A stretch of 24,908 nt of DNA from Spirochaetota bacterium (GCA_023396615.1 JAEWVM010000010.1:1-24908); one strand, 5' to 3'; shown: positions 1 through 9,875, counted from the stretch's first letter. Numbers and translations are program-made. The notes: generated by a model from the letters alone, not told the origin.

Positions 1-711
1 ACAGGTTTTTACGGAAAAAAAACGAATACGATTATACCGTTTCCAGTACAAGGATGCATTCTGCTTGATGATGCAATAAACGAATTTATTCAAAATAACC
101 GTATAACAAAAGACTGCCGTATAAGCAAAGATTCCAAGGGCAATGTTTCAAATACTCTTTCCGCTGAAATTATAGAAAATGAATTGAACTTCATATACAA
201 TCACAGTTCTGAAGGATTTTTTCAGTCTAACCGTTTTCTGCGGTCTAAAATGCTCGAACTGGTAATAGCTCAATCCGATGGATTTTCGCAGGCGATAGAT
301 CTGGGATGCGGATGCGGATTCTTCACCATTCCTCTTTCAAAGAAAATGAAAATCACGGGAATTGACATTTCAAAGGAAAGTATAATTTCAGCAAAAAAAA
401 ATAATATTGCAAACGGAACTAATGCACGATTTATCCGGAGCGACATGGACTCAATACCGGAGACAATAAAGTCCGCTGACCTTGTAATAACCGATCCGCC
501 GCGCGCTGGCATGAACTCCAAAACCAGAGAAATTATTAAAAAAATCCGTCCGGATAAGATAATTTACGTTTCATGTAATCCATCGACATGGGCGCGGGAC
601 GCAGGGGATTTAATCAAATCCGGATTCAAACCGGAAAGTATTGACTTGATAGATATGTTTCCGGGGACAATGCACATAGAATTGATTTCGGCATTTACAT
701 ACGGGAAATAA
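1..711 (+). CDS. TrmA/RlmD-family RNA (uracil-5-)-methyltransferase, 5'-truncated by window edge
   Basis: The frame is open from base 1 to the TAA at 709-711, so this is the C-terminal 236 residues of a gene that begins outside the window. Seen in the sequence: a SAM-binding motif I (AIDLGCGCGFFTIPL), then the DPPRAGM motif, then SCNPSTWARD, whose Cys is the family's catalytic nucleophile, and the C-terminal DMFPGTMHIE motif that carries the general-base Glu. These are the signatures of RNA m5U methyltransferases (TrmA/RlmC/RlmD), which methylate C5 of a uridine in tRNA or 23S rRNA using SAM. The Fe-S cysteines and any TRAM domain would lie upstream, so rRNA and tRNA targets cannot be told apart. 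The ATG-less start at 184 is not needed because the frame runs on upstream. Confidence 0.93.
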   Translation, partial: TGFYGKKTNTIIPFPVQGCILLDDAINEFIQNNRITKDCRISKDSKGNVSNTLSAEIIENELNFIYNHSSEGFFQSNRFLRSKMLELVIAQSDGFSQAIDLGCGCGFFTIPLSKKMKITGIDISKESIISAKKNNIANGTNARFIRSDMDSIPETIKSADLVITDPPRAGMNSKTREIIKKIRPDKIIYVSCNPSTWARDAGDLIKSGFKPESIDLIDMFPGTMHIELISAFTYGK

Positions 712-805
712 TCATTCGCATCTTTTCTTCCGGCAAACAATAAATTCGAAAAAATTCAAGTAATCACAATTAAAAGCCGATATTGTAGAAAGGGAGAATA
801 TTGTC

Positions 806-2743
806 TTGAGCGTTTTTCTTGCTGTTTTATTCATTATAATAATTCTTATTCCGTTATGGGCTCTTCTTGGAGGCGGTAGCGGTGAAGACAAAAAAGTAAT
901 TTCTTCCGAGCCGAAGACACCGGTATTTCCTGACAGAAGAGCCGGAGACAGAAAAAGTGATATTGAAAAAGAAATTGAAGATGAGTTAACAGAAAAAAAT
1001 CAAAGACGCAGAAGAAGCGACGATGAAGACAGTGTCGAAGTACAGGATGATTTCACCCTTCCGCACAAATCCGGAGAAATAATTCCAGAAGGGTCTCCGC
1101 TTGAGATTTATTCAAAAGCTATTTCCAATATAGAGCATTATATCAAACGAGGCGATTTTGAGAGCGCCATCTCTCTTTATGAAGGCATTCAGTCGCGAAT
1201 CGGCGACGAAGACATAAGAAAAAAGATAGAAGAAAATATCGACTATCTCTACAACTATCAGCATATTTCAGCTACAAGAAAAGAAGAAAAGATCAAGCAG
1301 AAGAAAAAGGATGAAGAAAATCAGATAAAACTTTCCATATCCGGAGAAGAATTTAAAGAAAACATCAAAATCAGCATGGCGCCGGCTGAAATTGATATTG
1401 ATAAAATTGCCGAAAGAGTAAAATCAAAAATATCAAGCAACTCTTCAGAAAACGACACGGAAGAACTCAGCAGGCTGAGAAATGAAATAAGCGGACTGAA
1501 AAATGCATTAAGCGATTTAAATGAAGAAAAAAAAGAAGTCAAAAATAAGAAATCCGAAGAACTCAGCGATAAACTGGATGAAATAAGCGATCTAAAAAAT
1601 ACATTAACCGAGATATCAAGATTCAATGCGGAATACAATGCCTCTGCAATCACAGAAAGCATAAAACAGAGCATGGACTCGAAACACCTCAGCGAAATAG
1701 AATCATTAAAAAAAGAAATCGAGCAACTTAAGAGACAACCGGCGCCGGAATCACCTCAAATAAAAGATACCGAAACCATAACAGAAGAAATATCATCATT
1801 ACAGAAAGAAATAGAAAAGCTGAATGATGAGAAATCACATCTCCAAAAAATTGACGATAAAGTCGTTAACCTTCTTGATAAATACCATAAAGATTCGGAA
1901 AATCTTGAAAAACGCGAAAACGAACTGCTTAAAGTCGAAATTTCGAATCTGAAAAACGAACTTTTAAATCTTGCAGAATCGATTCAAAGCATGAAATCTC
2001 CTGCTTTAGCTAATACAGATTCTGCTTCAAAAGAAGAAACTGCAGACTTAATCAATGATCCGAATACATATCAGCCAAGCGGGAATAATTTTCCGCCAAA
2101 TCAATTTTCGAATCAGGATTCTGGTCCTGCGGCATTGCCAAGTTCTTCAGATGATAAAGAAAAGGATAAGGATGAATTTGAAACACTTCAGGATATTGTA
2201 AACGGCAAAAAAACGGATGAACCGACTGATGATGAAATAATGGCCAGCATATTAAAATCCGCAGCCGATGAAAATGCTTCAAAATACAAAACTCCCGAGA
2301 AACATGAAGAACCAGAAGAAAAAGAAAACGATTATGAAATCCGCGGTCCGAAAGGTGAAGTTCAGCAGGATATCGATATTGACAAACTTCTCTATTCGGC
2401 ACAACCGAAAACACATGAGGATGAACAATTCTATTCTGCTTTTATGGAAAGATACGCTCCTAAACGAAAAGAACTTCCTATATTGCGTGTAACTTACGCT
2501 TTTGACAAACTACCCGATAGAAACACCCTCTCCCGCGAACAGAATGTTCTCGAATATTCATTTTATAAGTATAAACCGATGCTTGAAAAGGCCGGAGATT
2601 ATATTAAAAGACGAAGAGTGAAAGATGCTTTAAATTATTATAAAGTTATTCTTGATCAGAATATACCTAATGAATTCAAGACCATGGTGCAGAAAAATGT
2701 CAATGACCTGAATGAATATCTGGAAAAATACATGAATTCATGA
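806..2743 (+). CDS. Membrane-anchored coiled-coil protein with terminal helical (TPR-like) modules
   Basis: The start is TTG at 806, chosen because AGGGAGA lies about 9 bases upstream and the frame then opens directly with a hydrophobic helix (about residues 3-21). There is no lipobox or cleavable signal. The 645-aa product is very acidic/basic and low in complexity: an Arg/Asp-rich stretch (about 60-75), a TPR-like helical pair (about 100-145, with YIKRGDFESAISLY), a long heptad-type coiled coil (about 215-400), a disordered Ser/Asp/Glu stretch, and a C-terminal segment (about 600-645, with YIKRRRVKDALNYY) that resembles the N-terminal helical pair. No enzymatic motif is visible. It precedes an envelope operon on the same strand, so an envelope scaffold role is inferred. 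The 94 bases before it hold no promoter I trust. Confidence 0.85.
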   Translation: MSVFLAVLFIIIILIPLWALLGGGSGEDKKVISSEPKTPVFPDRRAGDRKSDIEKEIEDELTEKNQRRRRSDDEDSVEVQDDFTLPHKSGEIIPEGSPLEIYSKAISNIEHYIKRGDFESAISLYEGIQSRIGDEDIRKKIEENIDYLYNYQHISATRKEEKIKQKKKDEENQIKLSISGEEFKENIKISMAPAEIDIDKIAERVKSKISSNSSENDTEELSRLRNEISGLKNALSDLNEEKKEVKNKKSEELSDKLDEISDLKNTLTEISRFNAEYNASAITESIKQSMDSKHLSEIESLKKEIEQLKRQPAPESPQIKDTETITEEISSLQKEIEKLNDEKSHLQKIDDKVVNLLDKYHKDSENLEKRENELLKVEISNLKNELLNLAESIQSMKSPALANTDSASKEETADLINDPNTYQPSGNNFPPNQFSNQDSGPAALPSSSDDKEKDKDEFETLQDIVNGKKTDEPTDDEIMASILKSAADENASKYKTPEKHEEPEEKENDYEIRGPKGEVQQDIDIDKLLYSAQPKTHEDEQFYSAFMERYAPKRKELPILRVTYAFDKLPDRNTLSREQNVLEYSFYKYKPMLEKAGDYIKRRRVKDALNYYKVILDQNIPNEFKTMVQKNVNDLNEYLEKYMNS

Positions 2744-2772
2744 TTTACGCTTGATTATTCACGGAGTACTGC

Positions 2773-2800
2773 TTGAATTCATATCATTTTTTATTATATT
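2773..2800 (+). promoter_or_regulatory. Candidate sigma70-type promoter for the TPR/lipoprotein/amidase operon
   Basis: TTGAAT at 2773-2778 and TATATT at 2795-2800 are separated by 16 bases. This is the only gap in the 2837-9518 gene run large enough to hold a promoter. The expected start site is near 2807, giving a leader of about 30 bases. Judged from hexamers only; AT-rich DNA produces such matches by chance. Confidence 0.4.
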
Positions 2801-2836
2801 TGAACCGCATAAGGTCGAAAATATAAGGGTATGGGT

Positions 2837-3529
2837 ATGTTTAAAATAATCGTCTTATTACTTTTAATTCCGGCTCTTCTGATCGGTCAGAAAAAAGAAG
2901 AAACCAAGTTTCAAAAGGCTTCCAAATATTTCTTTCAGAAAAAATTTGAAATGGCGGAACTTCTTCTGCGGGAAGAACTGAAAGATAATCCCGAAAACAG
3001 AAAGGCATACTCATATCTCGGGGACATCATGCTTCAAAAAAGTCAATATGACGCTGCCATCGAACTATACAAAAAAGCCGTTGATCTTGACCCTTCATCA
3101 GCCGAAGAGGAATTCCGTCTCGGTCAGGCATATTATGCAAAAAAACTCGGGAATGTTGCCGTTGATCATTACAAAAAAGCACTACAGAAAAATCCTAATC
3201 TCAAATACGCCTACTTCCATCTCGGTCTGTCAAATCTAATGCTTTTACGCGATAAAAGTGAAACCATCAGAAACTGGGAAGAGTATCTGCGTGCGGCTCC
3301 TGAAGATCCGCAATATGAAAAAATCAGAAGAGCGATTGAACTTTTAAAAGATCCGAATTTCAAAATACCTCCGCCGGACAGCGACATTCCAATCGAAGAA
3401 ATTCTTCATCTAGGCGGAGATATTCTGAAAACGACAGAAAAAAAAGACTCATCAGAATCAGCAGGTCATGAAGACAAAAAAACAGTAAAACAACTCGAAG
3501 ACATATACAGAGATGACGACTTAAATTAA
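2837..3529 (+). CDS. Secreted TPR protein
   Basis: Two in-frame ATGs occur, at 2831 and 2837. The second is preferred because AAGGG at 2825-2829 then sits 7 bases upstream; for the first it would be almost touching. The N-terminus is a short basic stretch followed by a hydrophobic core ending LLIGQ, a probable signal peptide, so the product acts outside the cytoplasm. About residues 25-165 form tandem tetratricopeptide repeats (AYSYLGDIML...YDAAIELYKKAVDLDP; AYFHLGLSNL). The last 50 residues are charged and probably disordered. TPRs mediate protein-protein contacts; no catalytic motif is visible. It lies 11 bases upstream of the large TPR gene and is probably co-transcribed with it. Exact partner unknown. 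Confidence 0.88.
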   Translation: MFKIIVLLLLIPALLIGQKKEETKFQKASKYFFQKKFEMAELLLREELKDNPENRKAYSYLGDIMLQKSQYDAAIELYKKAVDLDPSSAEEEFRLGQAYYAKKLGNVAVDHYKKALQKNPNLKYAYFHLGLSNLMLLRDKSETIRNWEEYLRAAPEDPQYEKIRRAIELLKDPNFKIPPPDSDIPIEEILHLGGDILKTTEKKDSSESAGHEDKKTVKQLEDIYRDDDLN

Positions 3530-3540
3530 TTGGGGGAATT

Positions 3541-5952
3541 ATGTTTAATGACAGACGAGTCCAGATCGGAATTATCGCTATTTTGGTATTGCTTCTTTCA
3601 TCAGGAGCGTACTTTCTTTTTGACGGATTTAAAAAAGATCCTCTCAAAGATATTGAGAACATGAGGACAAAACAAATAGCTCTATATGAAGAACTTCTTG
3701 AAACAGAACCTAATAATATTGAAATAATACTCAAAATTGCAAACGCATACAAGGATATCCAGGATTATGACAAGGCCATAGATTATTATCTGAAAGCCAT
3801 AAAAATTGATCCTAAGAATTACGATGCTATTACAGAACTTGGACACGCCTATGCTCTAAAGGGCGATTACGCTAAAGCTATCGAAACCTATGAGAAAGCA
3901 AAAGCAGTCAAACCTAAACAGCCGAAGGCCTACAACAAACTTGGTAATGTTTTTGATGAACAGAAAAAACCTAAAAAAGCAAAAAAAGAATATGAGGATG
4001 CAATAAAAGTTGCTCCAAAAGACCAGGATGCCTATTTCAATCTCGCAAAACAGCGCCTTGAACAGAATGATGTCGCAGGTGCCGTAAAATACGCAAAAAA
4101 AGGCGTCGAAGTTAATCCGAATAACGCTGAAGCTCATTATAATCTAGGTAATATTTATTTCAGGGCAAAACAGCACAACAATGCAGATAAAGCTTACAAA
4201 AAAGCAATCTCTATAGATTCAGGAAAATCAAAATATTTTAGAGCTCTCGGACAGAATGATCGGGCTCAGGGAAACACGGGATCAGCTTATAATAATTTTG
4301 ACAAGGCGTTTGAACTTGATAATTCAGATTTCATATCAGCGGAGAACATGGGAGATATTTCATCCTCTAATAAAAATTACCCTGACGCGCTTAAGAATTA
4401 TGAACGTGCCCTCAAATACAATTATGACGACAAGGAACTTCAGCAAAAATACCGCAATATCAGAAATATACTAGATAAGGAAAAAGAAGCCAGAGATAAA
4501 AAAGATAACGGCAAAAATTCTGTTGGCGGCGGATCAGGCGGAAATTCGGGAAGCAGTGACGGGCAAAGCGATTCATCCGACGGCAAATCCGGCAAAGATG
4601 ATGATTTGAGCGGCAAAGGAAGCTCTTCCGGTAAAAAAGACGACAACATAGAACCGACAAAAACCTCAAATGAGAATGTTGAAAAATACAGAAAACTCGG
4701 AGACAAATACCGTCAGGAAAAAAAATACGATGATGCATTAAAGGCTTACAGAAAAGCAACTGAAATAGACAATAATGACGACTATTCCCATTACTGGATG
4801 GGAAGATTATATTATCACAACAAAATGGATGATGAAGCAAAAAAATCATTCAACAATTCTGTCGTTGCGAATCCGAAAAACGCTGATGCTCATTACCGTT
4901 TGGGACTGATCTATTATGATGAAAAGAAATACAGCGCCGCAATTCAGTCTTTCAACAGAGCTCTTCAGATTCAACCGGAATTCCCGAAAGCTCTCTATTC
5001 GAGAGGACTCGCCTATCTCAAATCGGGAGACAAGGCTAATGCGATAAAAAATTTCAAAGGTGCAATTGATCAGGATCCGAAAATGGACAGAGCATATTAC
5101 AATCTTGGAGATATATACCTATCTAGCAAAAATTATACAGAGGCACTGAATAATTTTACTAAAGATTTATCGATCAGACCCGACAACCCCGGCACTGTTT
5201 TTAAAATCGGAGAAACCTATCACGAAATGGGTTCAGTAAACAATGCCACAGATTTTTATAAAAAAACAATCACTCTTGATCCGAATTATTATCAGGCGTA
5301 TTACAATATGGGCCTTTTGATGAGTCAGAATAAAAAATACAATGATGCGATTGATAATTTCAGCAAGGCAATAGCGATAAAACCTGATGACGTCCCTTCC
5401 CTTTATGAAACAGGGAAAGCTTATGAAAGCCTAAATCAGGACGATAACGCAATAGACTACTACACACGTGCGATTAACCGCAATCCGAATTACGATAAAG
5501 CTTATATAAACCTAGGAAAACTATATAAGGAAAAGAAACTCTACGAGAAGGCCATTGATCTTTATAAGCAGGCAATCCGGAATAATCCTCGGTCATATGA
5601 GGCAAACTTTTCACTGGCTGACACCTATCATTCAGCGAAAATGTATGATGAAGCTATTGATTCATATCAAACAGCGATATCTATTAACCCGATGAAAACA
5701 GAATGCCATTATAACATGGGAATGGTTTACCGCGACAAGGGAGATTATGCGAAAGCGGCTTCTTCTTTTGAAAGAGCAGTCCAGCTGAACGGAAAAAACG
5801 TTGATGCACACTATGAGCTCGGCATGATTTATTACAGACATCTTAAAAATAATGAAAAAGCATTGTCAGAATTCGAGAAAGTTCTTGCAATAAGACCGGA
5901 TCATGATGATGCTGATAAAATAAGAAGTACTATAAATCTGTTAAAACAATGA
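3541..5952 (+). CDS. Large membrane-anchored TPR protein, two TPR blocks joined by a Gly/Ser linker
   Basis: The ATG at 3541 follows TTGGGGG by a few bases, a strong ribosome-binding site. The 803-aa product has a short basic N-terminus and one TM helix (about residues 8-28). A first block of tandem TPRs follows (about 45-310), then a flexible low-complexity linker rich in Gly, Ser, Asp and Lys (about 319-378, bases 4495-4674), then a second, longer and more regular TPR block (about 380-800). Typical 34-residue units end in DP/NP (for example YDKAIDYYLKAIKIDP). The topology suggests that the whole superhelix lies in the periplasm on a membrane anchor. No enzyme motif is seen; a scaffold for envelope complexes is inferred. 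Its 3' end overlaps the next gene by 4 bases (ATGA), which indicates coupled translation. Confidence 0.92.
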   Translation: MFNDRRVQIGIIAILVLLLSSGAYFLFDGFKKDPLKDIENMRTKQIALYEELLETEPNNIEIILKIANAYKDIQDYDKAIDYYLKAIKIDPKNYDAITELGHAYALKGDYAKAIETYEKAKAVKPKQPKAYNKLGNVFDEQKKPKKAKKEYEDAIKVAPKDQDAYFNLAKQRLEQNDVAGAVKYAKKGVEVNPNNAEAHYNLGNIYFRAKQHNNADKAYKKAISIDSGKSKYFRALGQNDRAQGNTGSAYNNFDKAFELDNSDFISAENMGDISSSNKNYPDALKNYERALKYNYDDKELQQKYRNIRNILDKEKEARDKKDNGKNSVGGGSGGNSGSSDGQSDSSDGKSGKDDDLSGKGSSSGKKDDNIEPTKTSNENVEKYRKLGDKYRQEKKYDDALKAYRKATEIDNNDDYSHYWMGRLYYHNKMDDEAKKSFNNSVVANPKNADAHYRLGLIYYDEKKYSAAIQSFNRALQIQPEFPKALYSRGLAYLKSGDKANAIKNFKGAIDQDPKMDRAYYNLGDIYLSSKNYTEALNNFTKDLSIRPDNPGTVFKIGETYHEMGSVNNATDFYKKTITLDPNYYQAYYNMGLLMSQNKKYNDAIDNFSKAIAIKPDDVPSLYETGKAYESLNQDDNAIDYYTRAINRNPNYDKAYINLGKLYKEKKLYEKAIDLYKQAIRNNPRSYEANFSLADTYHSAKMYDEAIDSYQTAISINPMKTECHYNMGMVYRDKGDYAKAASSFERAVQLNGKNVDAHYELGMIYYRHLKNNEKALSEFEKVLAIRPDHDDADKIRSTINLLKQ

Positions 5953-6401
5953 CAAAAGCAACCGCTAAATTTTTATTTATTATCTTGTTTCTTTGCTCTT
6001 GCGCGGGCAAAGAAACAAGAGTAGACAACGTTAAAAACGAAGGTTTTCTGAATGATGATGAATTCAGAATTATTGTCAAAGGAGAACCGGATAAAAAAGC
6101 GCAAGGACTTCTTGCTTCGCGCGAAAGCGCTTTGATTAATTCATATCAGAATGCACGGGATTTTGTTATCAGCGGACTAAAAAGTGAGATGATAAAAACA
6201 TTTCCGGCTAAAAAAACACAAATTGAATACAATATTGAAATCGCGAATTATCTGGATGCGGCCTATCTTAAGGCAAAACCCGTTGCAGAGTATTACGAAT
6301 CAAACGGATCACACTGCATAATCATAAAAATATCAGAAAAAAACATCAAGAACTCAATCACAGCTCAAATAAACAATATTTTACAGGCAGGCAATCAATG
6401 A
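5949..6401 (+). CDS. Putative lipoprotein A of a tandem related pair
   Basis: The start ATG overlaps the previous stop in ATGA. The N-terminus is basic, then hydrophobic, ending in FLCSC with the lipid-modified Cys predicted at residue 18, a plausible lipoprotein signal of the relaxed spirochaete type. The mature part (about 130 residues) has a conserved-looking NEGFLNDDEF segment near its start and a C-terminal strand CIIIKISEKNIKNSI. Both segments recur in the next gene, so the two are probably tandem paralogues. The general design (small lipoprotein, one alpha/beta domain) recalls LPP20-type lipoproteins, but I cannot assign a family. It lies between a TPR scaffold and a cell-wall amidase. 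Confidence 0.85.
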   Translation: MTKATAKFLFIILFLCSCAGKETRVDNVKNEGFLNDDEFRIIVKGEPDKKAQGLLASRESALINSYQNARDFVISGLKSEMIKTFPAKKTQIEYNIEIANYLDAAYLKAKPVAEYYESNGSHCIIIKISEKNIKNSITAQINNILQAGNQ

Positions 6402-6805
6402 AAAAAGTATTATTCGCATTAACTGCAATTATATTCATTTCGGGCTGTGCCGCGAAAGTAGATACTACAAAAACAACGTCAGGAGATTCTGATCTGATAA
6501 AAAAGTATCAGAAAGAAGGATTTATTTCGAACAATGAATATGTAACAATAATAATCAAATCATATAATGATTCTTCATCCATGACGGATATAGAAAATCA
6601 GATCAAAAACAGAACTCTTTCGAGTTTTCAGAAATATCTTTCTGAAAACGGAAAACAATCCGACAACAACCGCCGTGCCAAAATACTTAATCTGATAAAT
6701 GACTTCGGAACTTTGAAAAAACTTGAGGACACCCAGTCGAAACGTTTTATTTATGTTCTATCAATCAAAAAAGAAAATCTTAAAGCTTTCGTCAGCGAAT
6801 TTTAA
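6398..6805 (+). CDS. Putative lipoprotein B of a tandem related pair
   Basis: The ATG at 6398 overlaps the stop of the preceding gene by 4 bases (ATGA). The signal sequence ends in IFISGC, a good lipobox with Cys17. The mature protein is about 118 residues, shorter than its neighbour. Near the start it has KEGFISNNEY, aligning with NEGFLNDDEF in lipoprotein A, and it ends with IYVLSIKKENLKAFV, aligning with CIIIKISEKNIKNSI, so both ends match the neighbour while the middle has diverged. No catalytic motif is visible. It is probably exported to the periplasmic face of the inner or outer membrane and co-expressed with the TPR protein and the amidase. Confidence 0.85.
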   Translation: MKKVLFALTAIIFISGCAAKVDTTKTTSGDSDLIKKYQKEGFISNNEYVTIIIKSYNDSSSMTDIENQIKNRTLSSFQKYLSENGKQSDNNRRAKILNLINDFGTLKKLEDTQSKRFIYVLSIKKENLKAFVSEF

Positions 6806-6816
6806 CGGATCTTACC

Positions 6817-8583
6817 ATGAAAAAAATTATTATTTCAATAGCATTATGCCTTTCTTCGGTTATTTATTCAAATGACGAAAACCTTTTGACTGATCCGGCG
6901 ATTTCATCACAGCCTGATATTATCAAATCTATTCTGGTATCTGAAAAAAAATCTCAAGACTTCAACGAACTCCTCTCTCTTATAAATGAAACGGATGAGA
7001 TATACGGCTCACTCGGCGAAAAGCTGAATAACGGCGGTAAAATTGTTATTTTCTTTGATCCGGCTCACGGAAAACTTCCCGGAGGAAAATGGCAGGGCGA
7101 AACAACTTTTCGAATGAGTTCCGCTGGACTTCCGGAAGAGATATATTCCATTCTGCTTTCAAGGAAACTATATAATCTTTTAAAAAAGAACAAATATATC
7201 GAAGTTAAAACTACAGATGATTTCAAGGAAGTTCTTGAAAACAGATCTGAAACATATAAAAATATAACTTTTACGCAAACCATGAAACTTGCAAAAGAAA
7301 ACAAGGCCTTCATGGTTATCGCGAGCCATCTCAATAATGTCGGCATGCTTTCTAAGGCCGAAGGTCTTGCAAATATCAGGGGAATTCATCTTGTATATTC
7401 CGAATCCGGAAGAGCGTATTTATCGCATATAACAAATGTTCAGTCGGGTTTTCTTACTCTCTATAACCGATATGACCCGACAGGTTTTACGGGAATGATT
7501 GCAAATTATTTTAAGAAAGAAATGCTTTCTTACGGATATAAATTCAACAACTGGAAACAAGGTGCTGTTGCTGATGACCGATTTCTTTATTTCGCAAATT
7601 TTCCTCTTTCACTGATGTTTGAATCAGGTTTTATTTCTAATCCAATTGAAGAAGAATTTTTGAAAAATGAAAAAAACCAGGATGAAATCGCACTTTCTCA
7701 GTATAATGCTATTATTAACGCCATTGACGAAAAGTTCGGAGTCGATCTAACCGAGAATTCCATATCAAAATCTAAAACTCAGTTCGACATATTGACTCTG
7801 ATAAAACTTTCCAAAATGGTTAACTACTATACATCAAAAACAGATCTTGTAAAAGCAGCTAACATCTGTACTTTAATGGATAAAAATTTCAAGTCTTCAC
7901 GGTTCGAAACAAGCACCGAACCTTACAGAGAAATAAAAAACAGAATTTTATCCGCGAATTACCACATGAATGCCGCATCAGCGAATGCTTCCAAAAAAAG
8001 ATATTCTGCGGCAAGATATTCACTGCAGAAGGCATTCAATTCTCTCGGCAAAAATCCGTATTATTATCCCGTTAGAGCTGAAATAGCAGCCCGCTATAAG
8101 GCTCTTACAGGACGAAACATCAGAAGATCAATGCACTACGGTGATGCGGCTAATGTCGACAACTACTATGAAACAGAGTTTCCTTATCTTGGTTGTCAAA
8201 GAGAAAATCATTCACCGACATCGCCTTTCATTCTGATTGTAAGATCAAATCAGACACTGGAAGAAGCTGTCAACTTATCAATTGCACCGAATGATAAATA
8301 CTGCAGCAAAATACTCGAATCATTGAGAAAAGCCAGAGCCACCGGTTATACCACGCAAAAACGATATCTGGCAAAGAAAAAACGCTATATAAACGTGAGA
8401 ATTAAGAGATCATATCCTGTCAGATTTACCGAAGGAATATATATTGTTCAATTCAACTCCAATATGTCAGTAAGAAGAGCGGAGAAAGTAAAAATAGTTC
8501 CTTTCGATCCGAAACGTTTTCAGAATCAGGAGTACTTTAAAAATTCTTCACTGGCAGTTAAAGAAAAAGATAAATCACTTTGA
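6817..8583 (+). CDS. N-acetylmuramoyl-L-alanine amidase (Amidase_3 family), secreted
   Basis: The ATG at 6817 opens a signal peptide (about residues 1-19). The catalytic domain spans about residues 73-300. It shows the zinc/catalytic pattern of Amidase_3: DPAHG (His84), Glu107 or Glu108 in LPEEIY, SHLNN (His171) and the catalytic Glu269 in FESGFISN. Such enzymes cut the bond between N-acetylmuramic acid and the L-Ala of the peptide stem in the periplasm, usually for cell separation or remodelling. The extra C-terminal half (about 300-588) is basic and helical, with no recognised cell-wall-binding repeat; it may dock to the TPR proteins encoded upstream (inference). The ribosome-binding site is weak and the gap to the lipoprotein gene is 11 bases, so coupling is likely. 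It overlaps the next gene by 4 bases. Confidence 0.9.
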   Translation: MKKIIISIALCLSSVIYSNDENLLTDPAISSQPDIIKSILVSEKKSQDFNELLSLINETDEIYGSLGEKLNNGGKIVIFFDPAHGKLPGGKWQGETTFRMSSAGLPEEIYSILLSRKLYNLLKKNKYIEVKTTDDFKEVLENRSETYKNITFTQTMKLAKENKAFMVIASHLNNVGMLSKAEGLANIRGIHLVYSESGRAYLSHITNVQSGFLTLYNRYDPTGFTGMIANYFKKEMLSYGYKFNNWKQGAVADDRFLYFANFPLSLMFESGFISNPIEEEFLKNEKNQDEIALSQYNAIINAIDEKFGVDLTENSISKSKTQFDILTLIKLSKMVNYYTSKTDLVKAANICTLMDKNFKSSRFETSTEPYREIKNRILSANYHMNAASANASKKRYSAARYSLQKAFNSLGKNPYYYPVRAEIAARYKALTGRNIRRSMHYGDAANVDNYYETEFPYLGCQRENHSPTSPFILIVRSNQTLEEAVNLSIAPNDKYCSKILESLRKARATGYTTQKRYLAKKKRYINVRIKRSYPVRFTEGIYIVQFNSNMSVRRAEKVKIVPFDPKRFQNQEYFKNSSLAVKEKDKSL

Positions 8584-9503
8584 CGAAAAGCTTTACTAAA
8601 AGAATTAATCTGTTCGGCGATTATCTTACCGAGAATTATCATGGCAGCATCTTAAAGCTTCCGATAAATGCCGGAATGTCATGTCCGAACAGAGACGGCA
8701 CTTTGGATAATGCAGGATGTATTTTCTGCTGTGAAAACGGTTCTGCCGCCGCTTCGTGCTCTGAAAATCTCAGCATAACGGAGCAGATGAAGTATGCAAT
8801 AGAATCCTTCAAACGCGGAAAGTGTTCTCACAAATATATCGCATATTTTCAGGCATACACCAACACATATGCCGACTGTTCAATTTTAAAAAAAATGTAT
8901 GATGAAGCCGTATCTTTTTCTTCCGACATCATCGGACTTATGATCGGCACAAGACCGGACTGCATCGATGAAGAAAAATCGCAACTGATATCTTCTTATT
9001 CAAAAAAACTTCCGGAGGTATGGGTTGAACTCGGTATGCAGTCTGCAAATGATAAATCCCTTTTATTTTTGAACCGACATCACACTCATGAGGACAGCAT
9101 CAATGCCGTTAAGATTCTTAAAAACTACGGCATAAAAGTTTGCGCTCATTTTATTACCGGGATACCGCATGAAAAATATGTAGATATAATGCATTCAGTT
9201 TCTGCTTTCAACGAAATGAATATCGACGGCATAAAACTGCATCATTTCCACGTGATAAAAAACACACCTGCAGAAAAAATGTATGAAAAAGATAAATTCA
9301 ACCTACTCTCAATGAATGAATACATTTCAATAACATGCGATATTATCGAACGGCTGAATCCGGATATAACGGTTCACAGACTCTCAGCAGACCGCGACAT
9401 TGAATCTTTGATTGCTCCTGTCTGGGGTCTTCACAAAGGCAGTGTTCAGAAAGGTATTGAAGACGAGCTTAAAAGACGCGGAACATGGCAGGGTTTTTTG
9501 TTT

Positions 9504-9518
<15 letters not shown>
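8580..9518 (+). CDS. Radical SAM protein, YhcC/YtqA type (TIGR01212)
   Basis: The start is TTG at 8580, sharing TTGA with the stop of the amidase gene; no ATG lies nearby and the product begins as the family does. The cluster-binding cysteines are Cys35, Cys47 and Cys50 in SCPNRDGTLDNAGCIFC, the Elp3-like spacing typical of YhcC, with further family segments YFQAYTNTYAD, GTRPDCI, ELGMQS and HFITGIPHE. The length (312 aa) matches the family. The substrate of this family is, to my knowledge, not settled. The last five codons and stop are antisense to the 3' strand of the rnpB P1 helix, so the two genes converge and overlap by about 15 bases. Confidence 0.92.
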
Positions 9519-9840
<322 letters not shown>

Positions 9841-9846
9841 ACAGAA

Positions 9847-9875
9847 AGAATCCGCATATGCCCGTCTGAGGTCAA
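9847..9875 (-). promoter_or_regulatory. Candidate rnpB promoter
   Basis: On the minus strand TTGACC (9875-9870) is followed after 17 bases by GATTCT (9852-9847), which would start transcription within a few bases of the predicted RNA 5' end at 9840. The -35 is good and the -10 is poor (3 of 6). Transcription from the upstream eno-ftsB-DUF501 genes could also feed rnpB. Confidence 0.35.
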
